A stretch of DNA of 64,000 nt from Pseudomonas fluorescens (GTDB taxonomy: Bacteria; Pseudomonadota; Gammaproteobacteria; Pseudomonadales; Pseudomonadaceae), in contig NZ_CABVHQ010000004.1 of the NCBI RefSeq assembly GCF_902497895.1, positions 62,001 to 126,000 on the forward strand, read 5' to 3'. The notes under the pieces were generated by a model that did not search any database, was not told the origin of the DNA, and worked only from the letters and a program-made list of their open reading frames with translations. This document shows, one piece after another, positions 29,359 to 36,949 of the stretch. Position numbers and translations under genes: made by a program. The stretch's first letter is position 1; every line of letters starts with the position of its first letter.

Positions 29359-29847
29359 ATGCGTACCAACACCCAGACCAAGCGTGAGCTGGACAAAATC
29401 GACCGTAATATCCTGCGCATCCTGCAGGCGGACGGGCGTATTTCCTTCACCGAACTGGGGGAAAAGGTCGGCCTGTCGACGACACCCTGTACCGAACGGG
29501 TGCGGCGTCTGGAACGCGAAGGGATCATCATGGGCTACAACGCCCGGCTCAACCCTCAGCACTTGAAGGCCAATCTGCTGGTGTTCGTCGAAATCAGCCT
29601 CGACTACAAGTCCGGCGACACCTTCGAAGAGTTCCGCCGTGCCGTGCTGAAACTGCCTCATGTGCTGGAATGCCATTTGGTGTCAGGGGACTTCGATTAC
29701 CTGGTCAAGGCACGGATTTCCGAGATGGCCTCGTACCGCAAATTGCTCGGCGACATCCTGCTCAAACTGCCCCATGTGCGGGAGTCCAAGAGCTATATCG
29801 TGATGGAAGAGGTGAAGGAGAGCCTGAATCTGCCGATTCCGGATTAA
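29359..29847 (+). CDS. dadR: Lrp/AsnC-family regulator DadR
   Basis: Leucine-responsive-type regulator that, in P. aeruginosa, activates dadAX in response to alanine. The 162-residue protein has an HTH (about 12-60, LDKIDRNILRILQADGRISFTELGEKVGLS) and the RAM effector domain (about 75-150) with the HVLECHLVSGDFDYLVK stretch typical of Lrp. ATG 29359 follows GGAGGCG; a much longer open frame antisense through dadA is not coding. The 156-base gap to dadA holds both promoters. Confidence 0.93.
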   Translation: MRTNTQTKRELDKIDRNILRILQADGRISFTELGEKVGLSTTPCTERVRRLEREGIIMGYNARLNPQHLKANLLVFVEISLDYKSGDTFEEFRRAVLKLPHVLECHLVSGDFDYLVKARISEMASYRKLLGDILLKLPHVRESKSYIVMEEVKESLNLPIPD

Positions 29848-29883
29848 GGGTTACCCGGAAGTAGTGGTCGCCTGTGCGGGCCC

Positions 29884-29993
29884 TATCGCGAGCAAGCTCG
29901 CTCCCACACTGGACCTCTGTCGTACACAAATCTTTGCCCACTAAAGATCTAATGTGGGAGCGACGACGCGGCGATCCGACTTGCTCGCGATGG
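29884..29993. repeat. REPIN, GTGGGAGCGAGC family, with an inserted module
   Basis: The left end is a normal TATCGCGAGCAAGCTCGCTC copy. The right end begins GTGGGAGCGA, is interrupted by CGACGCGGCGATCCGA (29964-29979), then resumes CTTGCTCGCGATG. The insert is 14/16 identical to that at 8310-8325. Confidence 0.85.
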
Positions 29994-30025
29994 GGACGAC
30001 TCGATGGACTAGGATAGCAACGCTA

Positions 30026-30379
30026 TTAGACCAACACCTGCCGCGTACTGGCCATGTACTCATGAATCTGCTTTTCGACCCGCGGATGAATCATCTCCAC
30101 CGGGCGGCGGCCATTGGGGCATGGCAAGGTCGGCGTGGTGCCGAACAGCCGGCAGATCAACGGACGCTCGTCGTACACCGTGCAACCGTTCGGGCCCAGG
30201 TGGACGCAGTCCAGCTCATCCATCGCCGCTTCTTGTTCGGCTGCAGTCTTGCGCGGCAAGCGGGACATTTCTTCGGTCGAGGTGGTCACCGGCCCACAGC
30301 AGTCATGGCAACCGGGCACACACTCGAATGACGGAATCTGCTGCCGCAGCGTGCGGATTTTCTGACTGTTGCAGCTCAT
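30026..30379 (-). CDS. YkgJ family cysteine-cluster protein
   Basis: Small protein, about 117 residues, with the Zn/Fe-chelating cluster C-X3-C-X2-CC (FECVPGCHDCCGPV, about 19-32) and later cysteines in CVHLGPNGCTVYDERPLICRLFG. Function is not established. I place the start at ATG 30379 (MSCNSQKIRTL), the usual family N-terminus, but the frame is open to ATG 30430, which has a weak GGAA upstream. It is a single gene, divergent from the amine oxidase gene. Confidence 0.82.
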   Translation of the reverse strand: MSCNSQKIRTLRQQIPSFECVPGCHDCCGPVTTSTEEMSRLPRKTAAEQEAAMDELDCVHLGPNGCTVYDERPLICRLFGTTPTLPCPNGRRPVEMIHPRVEKQIHEYMASTRQVLV

Positions 30380-30504
30380 CGAAGCGATTACCGAAAAGGT
30401 GATGGACTGGGATTCTGCCTTAAAACCCATGTTCCAGACAGCGCCAGCCGACCAGTGTTGCCGAGACTGAAAGGTCCGGCTTATGCTCCGTAAAGTTTTT
30501 CAAA

Positions 30505-30512
30505 CACAACAA
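30505..30512 (+). promoter_or_regulatory. Candidate Hfq/Crc catabolite-repression motif
   Basis: CACAACAA (7 of 8 matches to AAYAAYAA) lies directly before the TCAGGA Shine-Dalgarno of the oxidase gene at 30527, where an Hfq/Crc complex would block initiation. Confidence 0.4.
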
Positions 30513-30526
30513 TCAGGATTACGCAC

Positions 30527-31840
30527 ATGAACGCCCGTGCTCAGCAACCTGTCCCGAGCCATCAGCATACCGCCTCTTACTACGCCGCCAGCAGCCTGCC
30601 GCAGCCCGACCACCCGGTGCTCACAGGTGAGTCAGTGGCCGATGTATGCGTGGTCGGCGGCGGTTTCTCCGGGTTGAACACGGCGATCGAACTGGCTGAA
30701 CGCGGCCTCAGCGTCATACTGCTGGAAGCGCACAAGATTGGCTGGGGTGCCAGCGGACGTAACGGCGGACAGCTGATTCGCGGTGTCGGCCATGGCCTTG
30801 ATCAGTTCACTAATGTGATCGGCGCGGACGGCGTGCGCCAGATGAAGCTGATGGGCCTGGAAGCGGTGGAGATCGTCCGCCAGCGGGTTGCACACTTCCA
30901 GATTCCTTGCGACCTGACCTGGGGTTATTGCGATCTGGCCAACAAACCTCGCGACCTTGAAGGATTCGCCGAAGAGGCCGAAGCGCTGCGCAGCCTCGGC
31001 TATCGCCATGCAACCCGCCTGCTGCAAGCCCACGAAATGCGTACTGTGGTCGGCTCCGACCGCTACGTCGGCGGCTTGATCGATATGGGCTCGGGGCATC
31101 TGCATCCGCTGAATCTCGCGCTGGGCGAGGCCGCCGCCGCGCAGCAACTGGGGGTGAAGCTATTTGAGCAATCGGCCGTCACCCGCATTGACTATGGTCC
31201 TGAGGTTCGTGTTCACACCGCTCAGGGTTCGGTCCGGGCCAAGACCCTGGTGTTGGGCTGCAACGCCTACCTGAACGAACTCAACCCGGAACTCAGCGCA
31301 AAAGTGCTGCCCGCCGGCAGCTACATCATCGCCACCGAACCCTTGAGCGAAGAGCTGGCTCACGCGTTGCTGCCGCAGAACATGGCGGTCTGCGATCAAC
31401 GGGTGGCACTGGATTACTACCGCCTCTCGGCGGACCGGCGCTTGCTGTTTGGCGGAGCCTGCCACTATTCCGGGCGCGATCCCCAGGACATTGGCGCTTA
31501 TATGCGACCCAAAATGCTGGACGTGTTCCCGCAACTGGTCGATGTGAAGATCGACTATCAATGGGGTGGCATGATCGGCATCGGCGCCAATCGCTTGCCG
31601 CAGATCGGACGCCTCAAGGACCAGCCCAATGTGTACTACGCCCAGGCTTATTCCGGTCATGGCGTGAATGTCACGCACTTGGCGGGGAAGTTGTTGGCTG
31701 AGGCAATCAGTGGTCAGCAGAGCGGCGGTTTTGATCTGTTCGCCAAGGTGCCGCATGTCACGTTTCCGGGCGGTAAACATTTGCGCTCGCCGTTGCTGGC
31801 GCTGGGGATGCTTTGGCATCGGTTGAAAGAACTGGCCTGA
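30527..31840 (+). CDS. FAD-dependent amine oxidase (gamma-glutamylputrescine oxidase type)
   Basis: DAO-family flavoprotein of 437 residues, like PuuB/PauB, which oxidises gamma-glutamylated polyamines to aldehydes. It has the FAD-binding motif CVVGGGFSGLNTAIELAERG (about 40-60), KIGWGASGRNGGQ typical of the PuuB/OrdL group, and GGMIGIGANRLPQIGR with YSGHGVNVTHLAGK near the C-terminus. Its product would be the substrate of the aldehyde dehydrogenase at 36950. The exact amine is not deducible. Confidence 0.87.
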   Translation: MNARAQQPVPSHQHTASYYAASSLPQPDHPVLTGESVADVCVVGGGFSGLNTAIELAERGLSVILLEAHKIGWGASGRNGGQLIRGVGHGLDQFTNVIGADGVRQMKLMGLEAVEIVRQRVAHFQIPCDLTWGYCDLANKPRDLEGFAEEAEALRSLGYRHATRLLQAHEMRTVVGSDRYVGGLIDMGSGHLHPLNLALGEAAAAQQLGVKLFEQSAVTRIDYGPEVRVHTAQGSVRAKTLVLGCNAYLNELNPELSAKVLPAGSYIIATEPLSEELAHALLPQNMAVCDQRVALDYYRLSADRRLLFGGACHYSGRDPQDIGAYMRPKMLDVFPQLVDVKIDYQWGGMIGIGANRLPQIGRLKDQPNVYYAQAYSGHGVNVTHLAGKLLAEAISGQQSGGFDLFAKVPHVTFPGGKHLRSPLLALGMLWHRLKELA

Positions 31841-31867
31841 GTTGATTTACAGATCGCCACATGTCTC

Positions 31868-31998
31868 GTAGCAGCTGCCGCCAGGCTGCGTTCGGCTGCG
31901 CAGCAGTCGTAAAAGGGAAAGCCCGGTCTTACAGGAATACCGAGTTAACCGGGTTTACGACTGCTGCGCAGCCGAACGCAGGCTTCGCCAGCTGCTAC
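31868..31998. repeat. Long inverted repeat, GTAGCAGCTGCCG type
   Basis: GTAGCAGCTG..CAGGCTGCGTTCGGCTGCGC and its complement, ending CAGCTGCTAC, flank a centre with CCCGG/CCGGG. Inner arms CGGCTGCGCAGCAGTCGTAAA resemble the centre of the repeats at 2647 and 58661, suggesting shared ancestry of the loop region. Confidence 0.8.
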
Positions 31999-32133
31999 GG
32001 AGATCTGTTTCACCCATCAAATCCACCAATACGGAATTTGTTTTGTGCCTCAAATCCGCCAATACGGGGATCTGTTTCACCCCCCAAATCCGCCAATATG
32101 GGGATCTGTTTCACGCGTCAAATCCGCCAAAAG
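31999..32133. repeat. Four-copy ~34 bp tandem repeat overlapping the 3' end of the DUF1127 gene
   Basis: Units at 31999-32032, 32033-32065, 32066-32099 and 32100-32133 share GGGGATCTGTTTCAC then CAAATCCGCCAATA. Units 3 and 4 are closest; unit 2 is the most diverged. Unit 4 includes the last codons and stop (W-R-I-TGA on the minus strand) of the DUF1127 gene, so the array looks like duplication of that gene's tail. Confidence 0.85.
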
Positions 32134-32363
32134 GGTTTGAGCCCCTCCTCCCGCGCCTGCTCACGGCTCAAGCCGATATCGCGCAGTTGCTCGGCCGTCA
32201 GGTCGAGCAACGCCTTGCGCGTGTGCAGGCGATGCCAGAACAGACCCCAACGGCTCAGGCCGGACGGCGCTTTACGGGGCATCGCCGCAGGTGACCGGTT
32301 TTCCTGGCCTGCCGCCAGTTCCTGACTGTGTAACGCGAGCCGCACATCGCTCAAGCCGTTCAT
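32118..32363 (-). CDS. DUF1127 domain small protein
   Basis: An 81-residue protein whose C-terminal half is a DUF1127 (YjiS-like) domain: RWGLFWHRLHTRKALLDLTAEQLRDIGLSREQAREEGLKPFWRI. In alpha-proteobacteria similar arginine-rich proteins bind RNA, but the role here is unknown. The start is ATG 32363 (MNGLSDVRL), preceded by CAGGAGC at good spacing. It is divergent from the MocR-type regulator at 32544, a pairing that suggests control by it. Its 3' end lies in a tandem repeat. Confidence 0.85.
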   Translation of the reverse strand: MNGLSDVRLALHSQELAAGQENRSPAAMPRKAPSGLSRWGLFWHRLHTRKALLDLTAEQLRDIGLSREQAREEGLKPFWRI

Positions 32364-32443
32364 GTCTGTAGCTCCTGTTGCTTGGGTTGCCATGAGCACA
32401 CATCATGCGCGGGCGTCAAAAACCGTTACAGATTCAAAATGCA

Positions 32444-32460
32444 TGTATTATTTCCATACA
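32444..32460. promoter_or_regulatory. Candidate operator in the DUF1127/MocR intergenic region
   Basis: TGTAT-TATTTCC-ATACA is a perfect 5-bp inverted repeat. Two CTGTA direct copies follow within the next 60 bases (in CTGTATTTTT and CTGTACTGG). MocR regulators often bind such spaced repeats; this is inference from position. Confidence 0.35.
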
Positions 32461-32543
32461 GAATTTCCAATCGCGTCACTGAATCCTGTATTTTTGCTCC
32501 ATCTGTACTGGTTAGCTGAATCAATCCCCACCGAGGCCTCGCC

Positions 32544-33977
32544 ATGACCCTATACGTCAATCTCGCCGAACTGCTCGGCACGCGTATCGAACAGGGCTTC
32601 TATCGCCCCGGCGACCGGTTGCCTTCGGTGCGAGCCTTGAGTGTCGAGCACGGGGTCAGCCTGAGCACCGTGCAACAAGCCTATCGAATGCTGGAAGACA
32701 GCGGCCTGGCGACGCCGAAGCCGAAATCCGGCTACTTCGTCCCGGTCGGTCGTGAACTGCCGGCGCTGCCCGCAGTCGGACGCCCCGCCCAACGACCGGT
32801 GGAAATTTCCCAGTGGGATCAGGTACTCGAATTGATCCGGGCGGTCCCGCGCAAGGACGTGGTCCAACTGGGTCGCGGCATGCCGGACATCACCACGCCC
32901 ACCCTCAAACCCCTGCTGCGCGGCCTGGCCCGGATCAGCCGCCGACAAGACATGCCGGGACTGTACTACGACAACATCTACGGCACCCTCGAACTGCGCG
33001 AGCAGATTGCCCGCCTGCTGCTCGATTCCGGCTGTCAGTTGAGCGCCAACGACCTGGTGGTCACCACCGGCTGCCATGAGGCGCTGTCCACCAGCATCCG
33101 GGCCACCTGCGAACCAGGGGATATCGTCGCCGTGGACTCGCCGAGCTTTCACGGCGCCATGCAAACCCTCAAGGGGCTGGGCATGAAGGCCCTGGAAATC
33201 CCCACCGATCCGCTGACCGGGATCAGTCTCGATGCCCTCGAACTGGCCTTGGAACAGTGGCCGATCAAGGCCATACAGTTGACCCCCAACTGCAACAACC
33301 CGCTGGGTTACATCATGCCGGAGTCGCGCAAGCGGGCGTTGTTGACCTTGGCACAGCGCTTCGACGTGGCGATCATCGAGGACGATGTGTATGGCGAACT
33401 GGCCTACACCTATCCCCGCCCGCGGACCATCAAGTCCTTCGACGAAGACGGTCGAGTCCTGCTCTGCAGTTCGTTCTCGAAAACCCTCGCGCCGGGCCTG
33501 CGCATCGGCTGGGTGGCACCGGGACGTTATCTGGAGCGGGTGCTGCACATGAAATACATCAGCACCGGCTCCACTGCACCGCAGCCACAGATCGCCATCG
33601 CCGAATTCCTCAAGGCCGGGCATTTCGAGCCGCACTTGCGGCGCATGCGCAGCCAGTACCAGCGTAACCGCGACTTGATGATCGACTGGGTCAGCCGATA
33701 TTTCCCCGTCGGTACCCGTGCCAGCCGCCCGCAAGGCAGCTTCATGCTGTGGGTCGAACTGCCGGACGGCTTTGATACCTTGAAACTGAATCGTGCCCTG
33801 CTCGATCAAGGCGTACAGATCGCTGTCGGCAGTATCTTTTCGGCTTCCGGCAAATACCGCAATTGTCTGCGGATGAACTACGCTGCCAAACCAACGGCAC
33901 AGATTGAAGAGGCAGTGCGCAAGGTCGGAGCGGCGGCGATCAAACTGCTGGCCGAAACCGAGGCTGCCATCGACTGA
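32544..33977 (+). CDS. MocR/PdxR-type GntR regulator with aminotransferase domain
   Basis: A 477-residue fusion: GntR winged HTH (about 1-70, FYRPGDRLPSVRALSVEHGVSLSTVQQAYRMLE) joined to a fold-type I aminotransferase-like domain. The PLP site is intact: NCNNPLG, DDVYGELAY and the lysine at about 313 in SSFSKTLAPGLRIGW. Such proteins usually regulate divergent genes in response to PLP or an amino-acid adduct. The divergent partner is the DUF1127 gene. Confidence 0.92.
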   Translation: MTLYVNLAELLGTRIEQGFYRPGDRLPSVRALSVEHGVSLSTVQQAYRMLEDSGLATPKPKSGYFVPVGRELPALPAVGRPAQRPVEISQWDQVLELIRAVPRKDVVQLGRGMPDITTPTLKPLLRGLARISRRQDMPGLYYDNIYGTLELREQIARLLLDSGCQLSANDLVVTTGCHEALSTSIRATCEPGDIVAVDSPSFHGAMQTLKGLGMKALEIPTDPLTGISLDALELALEQWPIKAIQLTPNCNNPLGYIMPESRKRALLTLAQRFDVAIIEDDVYGELAYTYPRPRTIKSFDEDGRVLLCSSFSKTLAPGLRIGWVAPGRYLERVLHMKYISTGSTAPQPQIAIAEFLKAGHFEPHLRRMRSQYQRNRDLMIDWVSRYFPVGTRASRPQGSFMLWVELPDGFDTLKLNRALLDQGVQIAVGSIFSASGKYRNCLRMNYAAKPTAQIEEAVRKVGAAAIKLLAETEAAID

Positions 33978-34037
33978 CCTTTAACCGGAAACCAGCGTCC
34001 ATATGCAGACAACTGCCGCCAATCGGGACGATCCGAC

Positions 34038-35606
34038 TTGAGATTCAGACGGACTCTACCCTTGCTTCTGCTGGTCATCCTGACCCTGGGCAGTTGCGCC
34101 ACGTTCAACACGCCGCGCGAGCCCAGCCAGGCGTTGCCTGCAACGGATTCGGCGTTTGGCCGCTCGATCAAGGCCCAGGCAGCGCTTTACAAGGGGCAGT
34201 CTGGCTTTCGTCTGCTGTCCGATAGCGGCGAAGCCTTTACGGCCCGCGCCGAGCTGATCCGCAACGCACAAAGCAGCCTCGACTTGCAGTACTACATCGT
34301 TCATGACGGCATCAGCACGCGGATGTTGGTGGAAGAACTGCTCAAGGCTGCCGATCGCGGCGTGCGCGTGCGCATACTGCTCGATGACTTGACCAGTGAC
34401 GGCCAGGATCAGGTGATTGCCACGCTCGCCGCCCACCCGCACATCCAGATTCGCGTGTTCAACCCGCTGCACCTGGGCCGCAGTACCGATGTGACCCGGA
34501 CCGCGGGCCGACTGCTCAACCTGTCGCTGCAACATCGGCGCATGCACAACAAACTGTGGCTGGCGGACAACAGCGCGGCCATTGTCGGCGGGCGCAATCT
34601 GGGCGACGAGTATTTCGATGCCGAGCCGGACCTGAATTTCACTGACATCGACATGCTTGGTATGGGCCCGGTGGCCGAGCAACTCGGGCACAGCTTCGAT
34701 CAATACTGGAACAGCGCCCTGAGCAAACCGATCGATGAGTTTCTGGCCACCAAGCCGACGGCCAAGGATCTGGCCAACACCCGGACAAGGCTGGAGCAAT
34801 CCCTGGAAGAAACCCGAAAACAGAACCAGGCGTTATATCAACAACTGATGACCTTTCGAACCGAACCGCGCATGGACATCTGGCGCAACGAGCTGATCTG
34901 GGCCTGGAGCCAGGCGTTGTGGGATGCCCCGAGCAAGGTGCTGGCCGATGGCGAGCCCGATCCGCAGTTGCTGCTCACCACCCAACTGGCGCCGGAACTC
35001 GAGGGTGTCAGCAAAGAACTGATCCTGATCTCGGCCTACTTCGTTCCCGGTCAGCCTGGCTTGCTGTACCTGACCGGACGCGCTGACGCCGGGGTCACGG
35101 TGAGCTTGCTGACCAACTCTCTGGAAGCCACCGATGTGCCAGCGGTACATGGCGGTTACGCGCCCTATCGCAAAGCCTTGCTGGAACATGGCGTGAAGCT
35201 GTTCGAACTGCGGCGCCAACCCGCAGAGCGTGGCAGCAGCGGACCCTACCTGTTCCGGGCCGGTTCTTATGGCGAATCCGACTCCAGCCTGCACAGCAAA
35301 GCGATCATCTTCGACCGTAAAAAATCCTTTATCGGCTCGTTCAATTTCGACCCGCGCTCGGTGCTATGGAATACCGAAGTCGGCGTAATCGTGGACAGCC
35401 CTGAACTGGCCGAACACGTCCGCGACCTGGCCCTGCAAGGTATGGCGCCGGCCCGCAGCTATCAGGTCCGGCTGGAGAATGACCAGGTGGTCTGGGTCAC
35501 TGAAGACAACCAGCAACTGCACACCCTGACCCGTGAACCGGGGAGCTGGTGGCGTCGCTTCAATGCCTGGCTCAGCTCCACCGTGGGCCTGGAGCGGATG
35601 CTTTAG
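34038..35606 (+). CDS. Phospholipase D-family lipoprotein (cardiolipin synthase C-like)
   Basis: Predicted phosphatidyltransferase or phospholipase. The 522-residue protein starts with a lipoprotein signal (LPLLLLVILTLGSC, lipobox LGSC, Cys at about 20) and has both HKD motifs: MHNKLWLADNSAAIVGGRN (about 168) and LHSKAIIFDRKKSFIGSFN (about 417), giving a complete PLD active site. Closest to ClsC, which makes cardiolipin from phosphatidylethanolamine and phosphatidylglycerol; a membrane-remodelling role is likely but not certain. The start is TTG 34038, with no in-frame ATG before the signal peptide. It overlaps the convergent MFS gene by four bases. Confidence 0.85.
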   Translation: MRFRRTLPLLLLVILTLGSCATFNTPREPSQALPATDSAFGRSIKAQAALYKGQSGFRLLSDSGEAFTARAELIRNAQSSLDLQYYIVHDGISTRMLVEELLKAADRGVRVRILLDDLTSDGQDQVIATLAAHPHIQIRVFNPLHLGRSTDVTRTAGRLLNLSLQHRRMHNKLWLADNSAAIVGGRNLGDEYFDAEPDLNFTDIDMLGMGPVAEQLGHSFDQYWNSALSKPIDEFLATKPTAKDLANTRTRLEQSLEETRKQNQALYQQLMTFRTEPRMDIWRNELIWAWSQALWDAPSKVLADGEPDPQLLLTTQLAPELEGVSKELILISAYFVPGQPGLLYLTGRADAGVTVSLLTNSLEATDVPAVHGGYAPYRKALLEHGVKLFELRRQPAERGSSGPYLFRAGSYGESDSSLHSKAIIFDRKKSFIGSFNFDPRSVLWNTEVGVIVDSPELAEHVRDLALQGMAPARSYQVRLENDQVVWVTEDNQQLHTLTREPGSWWRRFNAWLSSTVGLERML

Positions 35607-36749
35607 AACGCTTCGGCGACCGTACCGAAAGCTCCCTGACGCGACACCAGAATCACCAGGCCGAACGCGCCAGCCGCCATCAACAACGGCAGGGCATGCC
35701 CGCTGATCCACTGACTGCCCGCCCCTGCCACCAACGGCCCGATCAGGCAGCCGATACCCCACAGCTGCGCGACATGGGCATTGGCGCGGACCAGTGCGTC
35801 GTCGCGATAACGTTCGCCGATCAGAATCAACGACAGGGTAAACAAGCCGCCGGCACTGGCCCCGAACAGCACCCACAGCGGCCAGATCAGCAAGGTGTCG
35901 ATCAGCAACGGAATCGCCAGGCTCGACAGCATCAGGATCACTGCACAGCCGGTAAACAGTGTGCGCCGAGAGAGCCGATCGGCCAGCGCGCCAATCGGCA
36001 ATTGCAACAAGGCATCGCCGACCACCACGGTGCTGACCATTGCCAGGGCAATTTCGCTGGTGAAGCCCTGACGCAGGCAGTAGACCGGTAGCAAGGTCAG
36101 GATCATCGCTTCGAACGCGGCGAACAAGCGCCACCGCCCAGGCAATCGCCGGCAACCCGCGGCAAAAGCCCCACAAATCGCCCAAGGTCACGCCGAGCGC
36201 CTCGCTGGTTGGCGCCCCGCTACGTCCCAGCAGCAGGAACGGCGAGATCACCAGCAGCCCGACCCCGACCCAGAAACCGTAATCACCCTCGGTTCCCAGA
36301 GCGCCCAGCAGCAGCGGCCCGGACAGCTGGCTCAAGGCATAGCTGCTGCCGTACAGCGCCACCAAACGGCCACGCCATTGCTCCACCACCAACTGGTTGA
36401 TCCAGCTTTCACCGAGAATGAAGACGATGGTCAGGATGATCCCGATCATCAAGCGCAACACCAGCCAGACCGGGTAGCTCGGCAACAGCGCCAGCAGGCC
36501 GATCGAAATTGCCCCGCCCCACAAGCACAAGCGCATCAAGGCCGCGGTACCGAAATAGGCTGCCAGACGGTTCGAGATTTTGGCGCCGAGGAGTACGCCC
36601 ATCGCCGGCATCGCCGCCATCACGCCAATGGCGAACGAACCATAACCCCAGCCTTCCAGGCGCAACGACACCAACGGCATGCTCACGCCCAACGCCAGAC
36701 CAACACTCAGGACAGACGCCAATACGGCGAAATAAGTCGCCCAACGCAT
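35603..36749 (-). pseudogene. MFS transporter (YcaD-like) broken by a +1 frameshift
   Basis: The N-terminal half (from ATG 36749, MRWATYFAVLASVLSVG, with AGGAG upstream) and the C-terminal half (from about 36130, LFAAFEAMILTLLPVYC) are in different frames. At 36126-36127 the plus strand reads ACAAGCG; removing one A would join A-W-A-V-A to L-F-A-A-F-E in one frame and give a normal ~381-residue, 12-helix MFS protein. As written the product would stop being MFS-like after about residue 207. This is either a true mutation or a base error in the sequence. Confidence 0.85.
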
Positions 36750-36795
36750 TTCCACGCTCCTGTGGATGGTTTTTATTCGATGACTGAAACAACAC

Positions 36796-36827
36796 AGCCG
36801 GACCTTCCTGGGGGGGAAAGTCCGGCT
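36796..36827. terminator. Hairpin between the aldehyde dehydrogenase and MFS genes
   Basis: AGCCGGAC and GTCCGGCT pair with an interior partly paired CTTCC/GGGAAAG segment. There is no T run on either side, so it is a weak terminator or leader structure. Confidence 0.4.
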
Positions 36828-36842
36828 GCGAGATGGATCTAA

Positions 36843-36943
36843 TGTGGGAGCAGCCGGTCGACGCTCGATTGCTCGCGATGGACACACTCTGTGACTGTCA
36901 GACCGCTATCGTCGGAACGCCGCCCGGAGCAAGCTCGCTCCCG
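36843..36943. repeat. Diverged REPIN, GTGGGAGC family, with two altered arms
   Basis: The left arm GTGGGAGC is separated from TTGCTCGCGATGG by AGCCGGTCGACGCTCGA. The right arm carries TCGGAACGCCGC (36912-36923), the exact complement of 12 bases of the insert at 8310-8325, before GAGCAAGCTCGCTCCC. Confidence 0.75.
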
Positions 36944-36949
36944 GGGGGG

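Noticed and set aside
31999..32133. CRISPR array
   Set aside because: The ~34-base units follow each other directly with no unique spacers, and no cas genes are present.
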